Source: an uncultured Bryobacteraceae bacterium
Lineage (GTDB): Bacteria > Acidobacteriota > Terriglobia > Bryobacterales > Bryobacteraceae
Assembly (NCBI GenBank): GCA_937924525.1
Contig: CALDSU010000008.1
Location: 496,001 to 560,000, forward strand
Direction: 5' to 3'
DNA length: 64,000 bases
Made by a program: the position numbers and the translations under genes. Below, one piece after another: positions 50,584-58,343 of this stretch. The notes below the pieces were generated by a model. The model searched no databases. It was not told the DNA's origin and saw nothing but the letters and a program-made list of their open reading frames with translations. Position 1 is the stretch's first letter. The number at the start of each line of letters is the position of its first letter.

Positions 50584-51569
50584 CGGTTGCCATCCCCACC
50601 CTGACCGCGGGTGCGGCTCTGACGCGCTGTGTGGAAGCGCTGGCGCGGCAGACCTATCGCAGCTTTGAAATCGTGGTCGTGGATAACGGCGGCGCGGGGG
50701 CGGCGCGCCGGCGTTTACGGGGCTGGGACGTGGTGATCCTGGAGAACCCCGGCAACGCAGGCTTCGGCGCGGCGGTGAACCAGGCGTGGCGAACGGGCGC
50801 CGGACCTTACCTGGCGGTGCTGAACGACGACACCGAACCCTGCCCGCGCTGGCTGGGTGCGCTGGTGGAGGCCATCGAGCAGCACGCACGGGTCGGCATG
50901 TGCGCTTCGCGCGTCCTGCTGGCGGGCGAGGCACTGGTGGATTCCGCGGGAATGAGACTGTGCCGCGACGGCAGCAGCCGGCAGCGGGGGCATCGCGAAC
51001 CGCCGGGAGCATGGGAGCAGCCAGATGAAGCGCTCTGCCCCAGCGGATCGGCCGCTCTCTACCGGAGGCAAATGATCGACGAAATCGGCGGCTTCGACGA
51101 ATCGTTCTTCCTCTATTGCGAGGACACGGACCTGGGACTCCGCGCGCGTTGGGCGGGCTGGCGGTGCGTGTATGTCCCGGACGCCGTGGTCGAGCACGCG
51201 TATTCGCAGACCGCCGGACTGGCGTCCGCGCTGAAGGCCTACCTGGTGGAACGGAACCGACTTCAGGTGGCCATCAAGAATTTGCCGGCCCGGTGGCTGT
51301 GGCAGGCGCCGGCCGTGACGCTGGCCCGCTATGCGTGGCATCTTTGGTGGTTGCGGCGAGGACGCGGGAAGACGTCCGAGTACGCCGCCGCGGGCGGGTC
51401 GGTGGCGGCGCTGGGTTGGATGATCGTGAAAGCTCACGCCGCGGTGGCATGGCGATTGCCCCGCCTGCTGCGGCAGCGAAGGGGGCGGTTGAACCGGATT
51501 TCCCCGGGAGAGTTTGCCCGGCAACTGGCGGCTTGGGAAATCAGCGCCCGGGAGGTCGCGTCGTTATGA
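50568..51569 (+). CDS. GT2 glycosyltransferase
   Basis: 333 residues, from a TTG start preceded by GGGAAGAA; an in-frame GTG at 50580 is an alternative. GT-A fold: 'VTVAIPTLTAGAALTRCVEALARQTYRSFEIVVVDNGG', metal motif 'VLNDDTEPCP', then 'GGFDESFFLYCEDTDLGLRARWAG', which is the family acceptor-side pattern (rhamnosyltransferase-like). Ends with a basic tail and two hydrophobic stretches. It overlaps the upstream phosphatase and the next GT2 gene. Confidence 0.85.
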   Translation: MPAQVTVAIPTLTAGAALTRCVEALARQTYRSFEIVVVDNGGAGAARRRLRGWDVVILENPGNAGFGAAVNQAWRTGAGPYLAVLNDDTEPCPRWLGALVEAIEQHARVGMCASRVLLAGEALVDSAGMRLCRDGSSRQRGHREPPGAWEQPDEALCPSGSAALYRRQMIDEIGGFDESFFLYCEDTDLGLRARWAGWRCVYVPDAVVEHAYSQTAGLASALKAYLVERNRLQVAIKNLPARWLWQAPAVTLARYAWHLWWLRRGRGKTSEYAAAGGSVAALGWMIVKAHAAVAWRLPRLLRQRRGRLNRISPGEFARQLAAWEISAREVASL

Positions 51570-52303
51570 GGTCCCCGGCGCCCGCCGCGGCGGCGGGTCG
51601 CGACTCCCTGCTGATCGTCGTGCCGGCTTTCAACGAAGAGGGCGCCATCGGACACGTGGTGCGCGGCATCCGGGAGGCTCTGCCTGGCGTGCCCGTGCTG
51701 GTGATCGACGATTGTTCGCTGGACGGCACCGTCGCGGCGGCGCGGGCCGCCGGCGCGCACATCCTTCCCCTCCCTCACCACCTCGGTCTTGGCGGGTGCG
51801 TCCAGGCCGGCTACCGCCTGGCTTACGAACTCGGCTATCAGTACGTGATTCGCGTGGATGGCGACGGGCAGCACGACCCGGCCGACATCCCCGCTCTTCT
51901 CACCGCCCTGAAGGTATCCGGCGCCGAAATGGTGATCGGTTCGCGCTTCCTCACCGGCAACCGGGAATACTCCAGCCTGCTGCGTTCGCTGGGGATCCGG
52001 TTTTTCCGCCTCGTCCTGCGGCCGATCCTGGGCAAGTGGGTGCACGACCCGACCTCCGGGTTCGTGGGCGTAAACCGGCGGGCGCTCGAAGTGTTTTCCA
52101 AGAGCTTTCCCCTCGAATACCCCGAGATTGAAGCGCTGGTGGTCTTGCAGCGGAAGCGCTTCCGTTTTCAGGAGGTGCCCTGCCGTATCCGACCGCGCAT
52201 GGCGGGCCGCTCTTCCATCACGCCCGTCCGATCGATGTATTACATCCTGCACGTCCTGCTGGGGGTGCTGGTGAACGTGCTGAGGCTGAAGCCAAAGCCG
52301 TAG
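51566..52303 (+). CDS. GT2 glycosyltransferase, polyprenyl-phosphate mannosyl/glucosyl-transferase type
   Basis: 245 residues; ATG overlaps the stop of the previous gene (ATGA). 'LLIVVPAFNEEGAIGHVVRGI', 'VIDDCSLDGTV' and 'YVIRVDGDGQHDPADIPALL' are the DPM1/GtrB-like metal and nucleotide motifs; 'GSRFLTGNREYSS' and 'HDPTSGFVGVNRRAL' follow. The C-terminus has a hydrophobic stretch. Probably charges a polyprenyl phosphate for cell-surface glycans, working with the preceding GT2. Confidence 0.87.
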   Translation: MRSPAPAAAAGRDSLLIVVPAFNEEGAIGHVVRGIREALPGVPVLVIDDCSLDGTVAAARAAGAHILPLPHHLGLGGCVQAGYRLAYELGYQYVIRVDGDGQHDPADIPALLTALKVSGAEMVIGSRFLTGNREYSSLLRSLGIRFFRLVLRPILGKWVHDPTSGFVGVNRRALEVFSKSFPLEYPEIEALVVLQRKRFRFQEVPCRIRPRMAGRSSITPVRSMYYILHVLLGVLVNVLRLKPKP

Positions 52304-52327
52304 CCGGACGCGACGCCTCCGCACAAA

Positions 52328-52385
52328 GAAAAAACCGCATCCTTCACGGCGAGGAGACCAACTCGCGCCGGAAGCAATGCGGTTT
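52328..52385 (-). terminator. Rho-independent terminator of the minus-strand non-coding locus
   Basis: A 9-bp stem (52332-52340 with 52377-52385) encloses a second GC stem, and on the minus strand it runs directly into TTTTTTCTTT. It faces the end of the GT2 operon. Confidence 0.75.
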
Positions 52386-52597
52386 GCCCCAAGGCAGGGC
52401 GAAGGATCTGGAACCGGTCTGGCCAGGGAGAGCCGGTCTCGCTGCCGGTCACCAACCGGGAACTCCGCATCCGTCGCGATTCCCGGGACCCCTTCCCAGA
52501 GCCGCTACCGAGGACCCAACGACACTGAAGTTACAGCCTGCCCGGCTCTTCCTCGCCGGGCCTTTCATACATCAAGCTATGAAATCGAATCAAGCCC
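52386..52597 (-). ncRNA. Structured minus-strand region, function unknown (module B)
   Basis: Successive perfect stems: 52563-52569 with 52578-52584 (TTTCATA/TATGAAA), 52540-52546 with 52555-52561 (GCCCGGC/GCCGGGC), and 52456-52462 with 52480-52486 (CCGGGAA/TTCCCGG). The region ends at the terminator at 52328-52385. No coding frame fits. It may be the 3' part of the same transcript as module A. Not matched to a known RNA family by eye. Confidence 0.4.
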
Positions 52598-52752
52598 AAA
52601 AAAACCCCTCTGTTGCAACCAACAAGCGATCAGTGAGGTACATCGCTTCAAACAACCGGCTCCCGCAAGCACGTTGTTCCGTCACTCACCGGTAGCATCG
52701 CCTGTCTAGTCACAACAGAGGGCAGGTTGAAAAGCACTTCTACCGATTCGCC
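52598..52752 (-). ncRNA. Putative small structured RNA, 6S-like outline (module A)
   Basis: Minus-strand RNA of about 150 bases. Its ends close through a perfect 10-bp stem (52606-52615 with 52713-52722). Inside lie a 6-bp stem and, on the 3' side, a small hairpin (AAGCGAT/ATCGCTT, 52624-52630 with 52641-52647). A TTTTTTT run follows the closing stem. A long closed rod with a 3'-side hairpin in a central bulge is the outline of 6S RNA, which binds sigma-70 RNA polymerase. Sequence identity to 6S could not be checked. Confidence 0.4.
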
Positions 52753-52756
52753 AGTC

Positions 52757-52785
52757 ATCTTAGCATCGCGGATGCCACTTTGAAA
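52757..52785 (-). promoter_or_regulatory. Predicted promoter of the minus-strand non-coding locus
   Basis: Minus strand: -35-like TTTCAA (52780-52785) and -10 TAAGAT (52757-52762), spaced 17 bases. The -35 match is weak, the -10 good. Confidence 0.45.
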
Positions 52786-52878
52786 AGTCCGTAAGTGATT
52801 GATTTTGCGTAATCCAATTTGTGCAGATGGGCTGGTTTGGTGCGGCGGGTGTGTCCATATGACACAATCGGAGACGGA

Positions 52879-54264
52879 ATGAGTCGCCTGCTGTGGCTCC
52901 TGCCGGTCCTGGCCGGCGGCGGGCTGCCAATCTGGGCGCAATCGGCGCCCCCTTCTGGATCCATATCGTCCCAGGAAGAGTTTTTCGATATTTATGCGGA
53001 GCATCCCCGCCTGTTTCTGGGCTCGCAGCGTCTGCGTTTGCTTCGCCGGGAGCGGGAGCGCCGCACCATGCGCTGGCTGCAATTTGAGACCCTTGTCACC
53101 GGCGGGGCGCCGATGCCTGAACCCGGGTTCGCCTACGCGCTGTTTTACCAGGTGAGCGGCGACGTAGTCATCGGCCAGAAGGCGGTGGATTGGGCGCTGT
53201 CGCCCAGGGCTGCCGACCTGCGCCAACTGGCGCTGGTGTTCGATTGGTGCCAGCCGTTGCTGGATGATCGGGACCGGGAGGCGCTGGCGGCGAGACTGCG
53301 CGCCCGGGCCGACGAACTCGAGAAAGATTCGTCCCTGCCAGCGCGGCGAAGCCGGGTTTTGGCCATGGCCGCCCTGGCTGGCCATAACTCCTTTCGCCCG
53401 AACCGATTCTTTGAGAACCTGGTGAAGCAGTGGTGGCGGGGACAGATCGCGCCCGCCCTCAAAGCCGGCCGGGACGCGATCCCCCGCGACGATTCGTTCC
53501 CGCTGCTGGAGATCCTGCATGTGGTGCGCGACAACTTGCAGATCGACCTCCGCGAGGACGTCCCGTTCTGGTTCAAGGAACTCCCGATCTACCATCTGCT
53601 CAGCTATTACCCGGCCAGCTATCCCGCCGCGGAAAACGAATACCGGATCCCCGCCCTCAAGCGCCTGGGGGAACCTGATACCCGGCGCGCCCTGTTCTCG
53701 CGCGCGGCGGAGCTGGCCATGGTGGCGTTTGAAACCAACGCCCCGGAAACCCAGGTGCTGCAAGGCTGGCTGATGCACGACCGGTTTCTGCTGCGAGGCG
53801 CCCTGGGGATTCCCTACGAGTTTCTCTGGGCTAATCCTTACCAGCCGGGCCTCAGCTACTATCACATCCCGCTGGTGCACCATGATCCGAAATTTGGCCG
53901 CCTGTTCGTGCGCTCCTCGTGGGAGGAGGATGCGGTCTGGCTGGGGTATTGGGATGGCCAACTGCAAACCTTTCAGGACGGGAGCCCGGCCAATCTGAAG
54001 TTGGACGCCTCCCAGCCCCCCCTGTCGTTCCCGGACGTCCTGGTCGCGACGGCGGGGCTGGCGGCCCGGTGCGAGATCCGCCTGGAGGAAGACCAGGACC
54101 TGCTGATCGTCGGACTGAAACCGCACACCCGTTACGAGTTTGAAGTGGAGAACCTCGAGCTGTTTGAAATGAAATCCGACGCGGGCGGAATCGTCCACCT
54201 GAAGCTTCCGCGCAACAAGAGCCTCGATGTCCGCGCGCGCGAGGCGGCCGCCGGGCAGTCGTAA
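52879..54264 (+). CDS. Secreted hypothetical protein, alpha/alpha-toroid-like
   Basis: 461 residues with a signal peptide (about 1-22) and a start preceded by GGAGACGG. The helical region ('HPRLFLGSQRLRLLRRERERRTM', 'RQLALVFDWCQPLLDDRDREALAARL') and the later beta-rich part ('FGRLFVRSSWEEDAVWLGYWDG') recall heparinase II/III-like polysaccharide lyases. I see no safe catalytic set, so the name stays open. The gene stands alone, with the unexplained non-coding locus upstream. Confidence 0.7.
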   Translation: MSRLLWLLPVLAGGGLPIWAQSAPPSGSISSQEEFFDIYAEHPRLFLGSQRLRLLRRERERRTMRWLQFETLVTGGAPMPEPGFAYALFYQVSGDVVIGQKAVDWALSPRAADLRQLALVFDWCQPLLDDRDREALAARLRARADELEKDSSLPARRSRVLAMAALAGHNSFRPNRFFENLVKQWWRGQIAPALKAGRDAIPRDDSFPLLEILHVVRDNLQIDLREDVPFWFKELPIYHLLSYYPASYPAAENEYRIPALKRLGEPDTRRALFSRAAELAMVAFETNAPETQVLQGWLMHDRFLLRGALGIPYEFLWANPYQPGLSYYHIPLVHHDPKFGRLFVRSSWEEDAVWLGYWDGQLQTFQDGSPANLKLDASQPPLSFPDVLVATAGLAARCEIRLEEDQDLLIVGLKPHTRYEFEVENLELFEMKSDAGGIVHLKLPRNKSLDVRAREAAAGQS

Positions 54265-54280
54265 GCGGAACCTGGCCCGA

Positions 54281-55354
54281 CTAGCGTTTCGGCAGCGTGA
54301 TGGTGGTGCTGACGGCGGCTTCGGCCGGCTTCAACTCTCCGCTGGGGCTGCGGCGGCTGACGTCGGTCGCCGATTGCTTAATCTGGCGCCCCTCGGCATC
54401 GGTGGACACGATCGTCGTTTCCGCCACTCGCTCGAAGTTGCCGAACCGGCTGGGGTCGTTGGGCATCCGCTGCCGCACGCTGGTGACTTCCGAGATCGTG
54501 CCGTCCGCCGCCAGCGTGCGTTCCCGCAACACCTGCTGCTGCAATCGCGGCGCGGTGGCGTTGGCGTCGGCCGCGTATCCGACGCCGCGCCCATACACGT
54601 CCACCTCTTCGACCAGGCCGCCATCGGCTTTCCTGGTGACCGTCCCGACCGTCCGGGTGGAGAGTTGCAGTTTGCCGTCCGGACCCGCGATGTAGATGGT
54701 GGAATCGGTGGTTTCCTGGTTGCCCCGCGCGGTTTTCACCATGCTCTGGGTGGAGGCGACATTGAGATTGCCGTTCAGGTCCCGTTGATAGGTGGTCGCC
54801 TCGACCTCGGCGCCGGACTGAGTTTTCCGCTCCAGGCGGGAGGTCTTCTCGACCAGTTCCAGGCCGCCATTCAGGGTGCCGCGCTGGACCGTGGTCACGC
54901 TCTGCGTCCGGTCGCCCTGCTCGCGGATCTCGGTGACCGAGCGTTCCTGCAACTGGGGTCTGCCGTTCAGGTCCTCCCGGTATACGGAATTCAGAATGGT
55001 CTTCGAACCATCCGGATTCACCCGCTCCTCGATGCGGACGCGCTCGGCGGGTCCCGGATTGCCGTTGGCGTCGAAGCGGCGCACCACGCGTTCCACCGTC
55101 CGGTTGCCCCGCCCATCATCGCTGAGGACTTTGTCTTCCGCGGACTCGAGCGGCACGCGCCGCCCGTTGATCGAGCGCGTCGTTTCCACCTTCTGACTGC
55201 CCGAGGGCGAGGAGCGCTCCGCGTACGACGCCGCTTCCACGCGGCGGCCGTTCGGATCGACGGTAAACGTGGTCGTCTGTTGCGTACGTTGCTGACCCAA
55301 GGCTGCCGCCAGCATCGCCGCTCCCAACGCGAAGAACCGGCTGGTACCCTTCAT
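54281..55354 (-). CDS. Secreted protein of repeated beta-hairpins (hypothetical)
   Basis: 357 residues. Signal peptide about 1-20. The rest is built of repeats of about 32 residues, each with an Asn/Asp-Gly turn: Gly98, Gly131, Gly163, Gly195 and Gly227 are spaced 33, 32, 32, 32. Strands between turns are rich in Thr, Val, Arg and Glu. This pattern suggests an elongated beta structure such as an envelope filament or adhesin. No family recognised. Divergent from miaB. Confidence 0.75.
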   Translation of the reverse strand: MKGTSRFFALGAAMLAAALGQQRTQQTTTFTVDPNGRRVEAASYAERSSPSGSQKVETTRSINGRRVPLESAEDKVLSDDGRGNRTVERVVRRFDANGNPGPAERVRIEERVNPDGSKTILNSVYREDLNGRPQLQERSVTEIREQGDRTQSVTTVQRGTLNGGLELVEKTSRLERKTQSGAEVEATTYQRDLNGNLNVASTQSMVKTARGNQETTDSTIYIAGPDGKLQLSTRTVGTVTRKADGGLVEEVDVYGRGVGYAADANATAPRLQQQVLRERTLAADGTISEVTSVRQRMPNDPSRFGNFERVAETTIVSTDAEGRQIKQSATDVSRRSPSGELKPAEAAVSTTITLPKR

Positions 55355-55440
55355 ACCTTCACCATAGCGCAGGAGCCGGGAAAGCAATCCCCTTAATCGG
55401 CCCCGAATTTTGCCTGCGATCCGTCCGGGGGCCGCCGGCC

Positions 55441-55446
55441 TATAAT
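55441..55446 (+). promoter_or_regulatory. -10 element TATAAT for miaB, short leader
   Basis: A perfect TATAAT ends 9 bases before the miaB GTG. A transcript starting at the normal distance would have a leader of only a few bases. No matching -35 box at the right spacing; no clear ribosome site. Confidence 0.5.
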
Positions 55447-55455
55447 AGAGAAATC

Positions 55456-56784
55456 GTGGCCAGCAAGACCTTCTATATCGAAACTTTCGGCTGCCAGATG
55501 AATGTGCACGACTCGGAAAAGGTCGCCGGCGCCTTGCTCCAGCGGGGGTACGCCCGGGTGGAAGCTCCGGACGCCGCGGACCTGGTCTTCTACAACACGT
55601 GCAGCATCCGGGACAAGGCCGAGCAGAAGGTTTTCCAGCGGCTCCAGCAGTTCAAGCGGGGCGCCAACGGCAAGGTGTTCGCCGTGCTGGGATGCGTGGC
55701 GCAGCAGGAGGGCGAAAAGATCTTCGAGCGCGCGCCGCACGTCAGCCTGGTGGCCGGTTCGGCCAGTTACGCCAGGCTGCCGGAACTGCTGGCCAGAATC
55801 GAGGCCGGCGAGCGCCGCGTGACCGGCCTGAGCCTGGACACGGACGAGACGTTCGAAACGCCCCTGACGCGCCGTGACCATCCCCATCGCGCCTACCTGA
55901 CCATCATCGAGGGCTGCGACAAGTCCTGCGCGTATTGTGTGGTGCCCTTCACCCGCGGTCCCGAGCGGAGCCGTGCGAGCGCCAGCATCCTCCAGGAGGC
56001 CCGCGAACTGGCCGAGCAGGGCTACACCGAAATCCAATTGCTGGGGCAGAACGTGAACAGCTACCGCGACCCCTCGCCGGCGGGCTGGAATTTCGCGCAA
56101 CTGCTGCGGCAGGTCGCCCGCGTTCCGGGCATCCGGCGGGTCCGCTTTACGACGTCCCACCCGCGGGACTTCGGCCGTGACATCGTGGAAGCGATCGACG
56201 AGAACCCCGTTCTCTGCAACCATGTTCACCTGCCCGTGCAGTCCGGTTCGTCGCTCGTGCTCGCCCGCATGCAGCGCCTGTACACGCGCGAGGAATACCT
56301 GCGGCGCATCGAGTGGCTGAAGCAGTCTCCCCGCCAGATCGCGATCAGCACCGATATCATCGTGGGATTTCCCGGCGAAACGGAAGAGGACTTCCAGGAC
56401 ACGCTCCGCCTCCTCGACCAGGTTGAATACGATTCGATTTTCAGCTTCAAGTACTCGCCCCGGCCGAACACGGCGGCGCTGGCGCTTGGGGACGCCGTGC
56501 CGGACGAGGAGAAGCAGCGGCGGCTCCTGATGGTGCAGGAAAAGCAGCGGGCCATTCAGATCCGCCGTCATGCGGCCCTGATCGGCTCGGTCGCAGAGGT
56601 GCTGGTGGAGGGCCGGAACCAGGCGCTGGGCCAGTGGATCGGGCGGACGGCGCAGCACCGCATCCTCAATTTCACGCACCCGGACAAGTCCGCCTCGCTG
56701 CTGGGCGCGTACCTGCCCGTCCTCGTCACGCGCAGCGGACCGAACTCCCTGGTGGGCGAAGCCGTGACGGGCGCTGTGGTGTAA
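55456..56784 (+). CDS. miaB: tRNA-2-methylthio-N6-dimethylallyladenosine synthase
   Basis: 442 residues. Adds the methylthio group to A37 of tRNAs reading UNN codons. N-terminal cluster Cys13 (in FGCQMN), Cys49 (NTCSIR) and Cys80 (LGCVAQ) hold one [4Fe-4S]; the radical-SAM motif has Cys154, Cys158 and Cys161 ('CDKSCAYC'). The C-terminal TRAM domain is present. Starts at GTG (55456). The stop TAA shares a base with the ATG of the next gene. Confidence 0.96.
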   Translation: MASKTFYIETFGCQMNVHDSEKVAGALLQRGYARVEAPDAADLVFYNTCSIRDKAEQKVFQRLQQFKRGANGKVFAVLGCVAQQEGEKIFERAPHVSLVAGSASYARLPELLARIEAGERRVTGLSLDTDETFETPLTRRDHPHRAYLTIIEGCDKSCAYCVVPFTRGPERSRASASILQEARELAEQGYTEIQLLGQNVNSYRDPSPAGWNFAQLLRQVARVPGIRRVRFTTSHPRDFGRDIVEAIDENPVLCNHVHLPVQSGSSLVLARMQRLYTREEYLRRIEWLKQSPRQIAISTDIIVGFPGETEEDFQDTLRLLDQVEYDSIFSFKYSPRPNTAALALGDAVPDEEKQRRLLMVQEKQRAIQIRRHAALIGSVAEVLVEGRNQALGQWIGRTAQHRILNFTHPDKSASLLGAYLPVLVTRSGPNSLVGEAVTGAVV

Positions 56785-57290
56785 TGAAGGGGGGTGAGCC
56801 GACCGTGGAACTCGAAATGAAGATTCGTGGCCTGATGATGGATCCCGTCACGAACATGCCCATCGTCATCCTGAAGGATGTCAATGGGAACAGCGTCCTC
56901 CCGATTTGGGTGGGCATCTACGAGGCAAACGCCATCGCGCTGGAAATCGAAAAGGTCACCACGCAGCGGCCGATGACCCATGACCTGATCAAGAGCTTGC
57001 TCCATGGTCTGGACACGGGCATTCGCAAGGTCGTCGTCAACGAACTGAAAGACGATACTTTCTATGCCATCATCTGGCTGGAACGCAACGGGGAGTTGAT
57101 CAGCGTCGACTCCCGCCCGAGCGACGCGCTGGCGCTGGCGCTGCGGCTCGATTGCCCCATCTACGTCGAAGAGTCCGTGTTGAAGTCGTCCAAGCTTTCC
57201 ACGTCCACCGCGGAGCGGGTGAACAACGAAGAACTCCGCCGCTGGCTCGAGGGCCTCAACGACGAGGATCTCGGCCGGTACAAGATGTAG
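56784..57290 (+). CDS. Bifunctional nuclease family (DUF151) protein
   Basis: 168 residues. DUF151/BFN pattern: 'VNGNSVLPIWVGIYEANAIALEIEKV', 'RPMTHDLIKSLLHGLD', 'SRPSDALALALRLDCPIYVEES'. The plant member has both RNase and DNase activity; the bacterial role is unclear. The start overlaps the last base of miaB (TAATG), so they are coupled. Confidence 0.9.
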   Translation: MKGGEPTVELEMKIRGLMMDPVTNMPIVILKDVNGNSVLPIWVGIYEANAIALEIEKVTTQRPMTHDLIKSLLHGLDTGIRKVVVNELKDDTFYAIIWLERNGELISVDSRPSDALALALRLDCPIYVEESVLKSSKLSTSTAERVNNEELRRWLEGLNDEDLGRYKM

Positions 57291-57296
57291 GCTCCA

Positions 57297-57593
57297 GTGA
57301 CCGCGCAGCTTGAGAAACTGGCGGCGGCCGGCATTGAGTTGGTCCCTTCCCTGGCCGTGCCGCAGTACTTTGTGTTCACGCGCGACGGTTTCGTGTCCCT
57401 GGTGGAGCGGAAGGGGGACGGCTTCGGCGCGGCGGGCGCGCCCGCGCTCATCACCGAGCACGGCCTCGCCATGCTGATCTGGCGGGGAGACCAAGGGTTT
57501 TTTATCGCCAAGGATCACGAGCAGCCCGCCACCGCCGGGCAGGTCGCGGCGCTCCGGCGCTTCGCAGCCGATCTGGCGGCGGCGCTCGCGTAG
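57297..57593 (+). CDS. Small hypothetical protein
   Basis: 98 residues from a GTG start 6 bases after the DUF151 gene, in the same operon. The sequence is globular ('TRDGFVSLVERKGDGFGAAGAP', 'AMLIWRGDQGFFIAKDHE'), with no signal peptide and no membrane span. No family recognised. Confidence 0.7.
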   Translation: MTAQLEKLAAAGIELVPSLAVPQYFVFTRDGFVSLVERKGDGFGAAGAPALITEHGLAMLIWRGDQGFFIAKDHEQPATAGQVAALRRFAADLAAALA

Positions 57594-57951
57594 CCGCCGA
57601 TGGGGGAGACCGCAGCGGCCCGCTCGCTGCCGAGCCTGTCAAAGAACCGGGGCAGACAGCCTGGTTCGACGACGATTCGTTAATTCCTCGCTACTGTGGA
57701 CTCGAAAAAGGTGTCTGACCCCGACGCCGGCGACTCGGATCCAGCGGATGGTTAAGGGGCGACGATCGTTCCACATCTTGCGGCCCGCCTCTGCCAGGCG
57801 CGCGGGCGACGCCGATCCGCGCATGGAAATTCACAATTTTTTCCGCGAAGAGAAAGCGCAGGATTCCTTCGTACTTACGCCCCCGGAAGACCGAAAATCC
57901 AGGACAAGCCGTGCGAAGTTGAGAGCAGGAGGCGAACTTCACGCCGGTTTC
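57594..57951. other. Intergenic region, no gene seen
   Basis: About 360 bases. An AGGAGG at 57927-57932 is too far from the next start (57952) to be sure of its use. No RNA, repeat or coding sequence is clear. Confidence 0.5.
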
Positions 57952-58329
57952 ATGGGTGACCCGATCTTTGGCCGGGGCGATTTCGAAGGGTTTTTATCGC
58001 GCGGATTCGACTGTCCGGTTTGCGGCGCCTGGTTTTGGCGTCTGCCGGCTCTGGCCGAATGCGCGGCATGCGGCGAGGAGTTATGTCCGAGTTGCCAGCC
58101 CGTCGAGTGCGCCTGTGGCGACACGTTCTGCCAGAGCTGCATTGTCCGGTTGCGGGACGGCGACGGCGAGTACGGCATGTGTCCCGCCTGCCTGCGCGCG
58201 GCGGGCCTGTGCGAGGCCTGCGGGGAGGCTCCGCAGGAGATCCGGCGTCCGGAGGAGGGTGGAACCGAAAGACGGCTGTGCGCGGACTGCGCGCTGGCCT
58301 GCGTGGAGAACATCCTGCCGCTCCGGTGA
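57952..58329 (+). CDS. Cysteine-rich zinc-binding protein (hypothetical)
   Basis: 125 residues. At least seven Cys pairs or single Cys in the style of zinc ribbons and B-boxes ('FDCPVCGAWFW', 'CAACGEELCPSCQPVECACGDTFCQSC', 'CPACLRAAGLCEACGEA', 'LCADCALAC'). No signal peptide. The upstream 68 codons in frame lack protein character, so the start is put at 57952. Possibly a zinc-knuckle scaffold or nucleic-acid-binding protein. Convergent with mnmE. Confidence 0.7.
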   Translation: MGDPIFGRGDFEGFLSRGFDCPVCGAWFWRLPALAECAACGEELCPSCQPVECACGDTFCQSCIVRLRDGDGEYGMCPACLRAAGLCEACGEAPQEIRRPEEGGTERRLCADCALACVENILPLR

Positions 58330-58343
58330 AGCGGCCGGGCGCG

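Noticed and set aside
52648-54198. Minus-strand open frame of about 516 codons opposite the gene at 52879-54264
   Set aside because: Overlaps a well-supported secreted protein almost fully and shows no domain; its last codons run into the non-coding locus.
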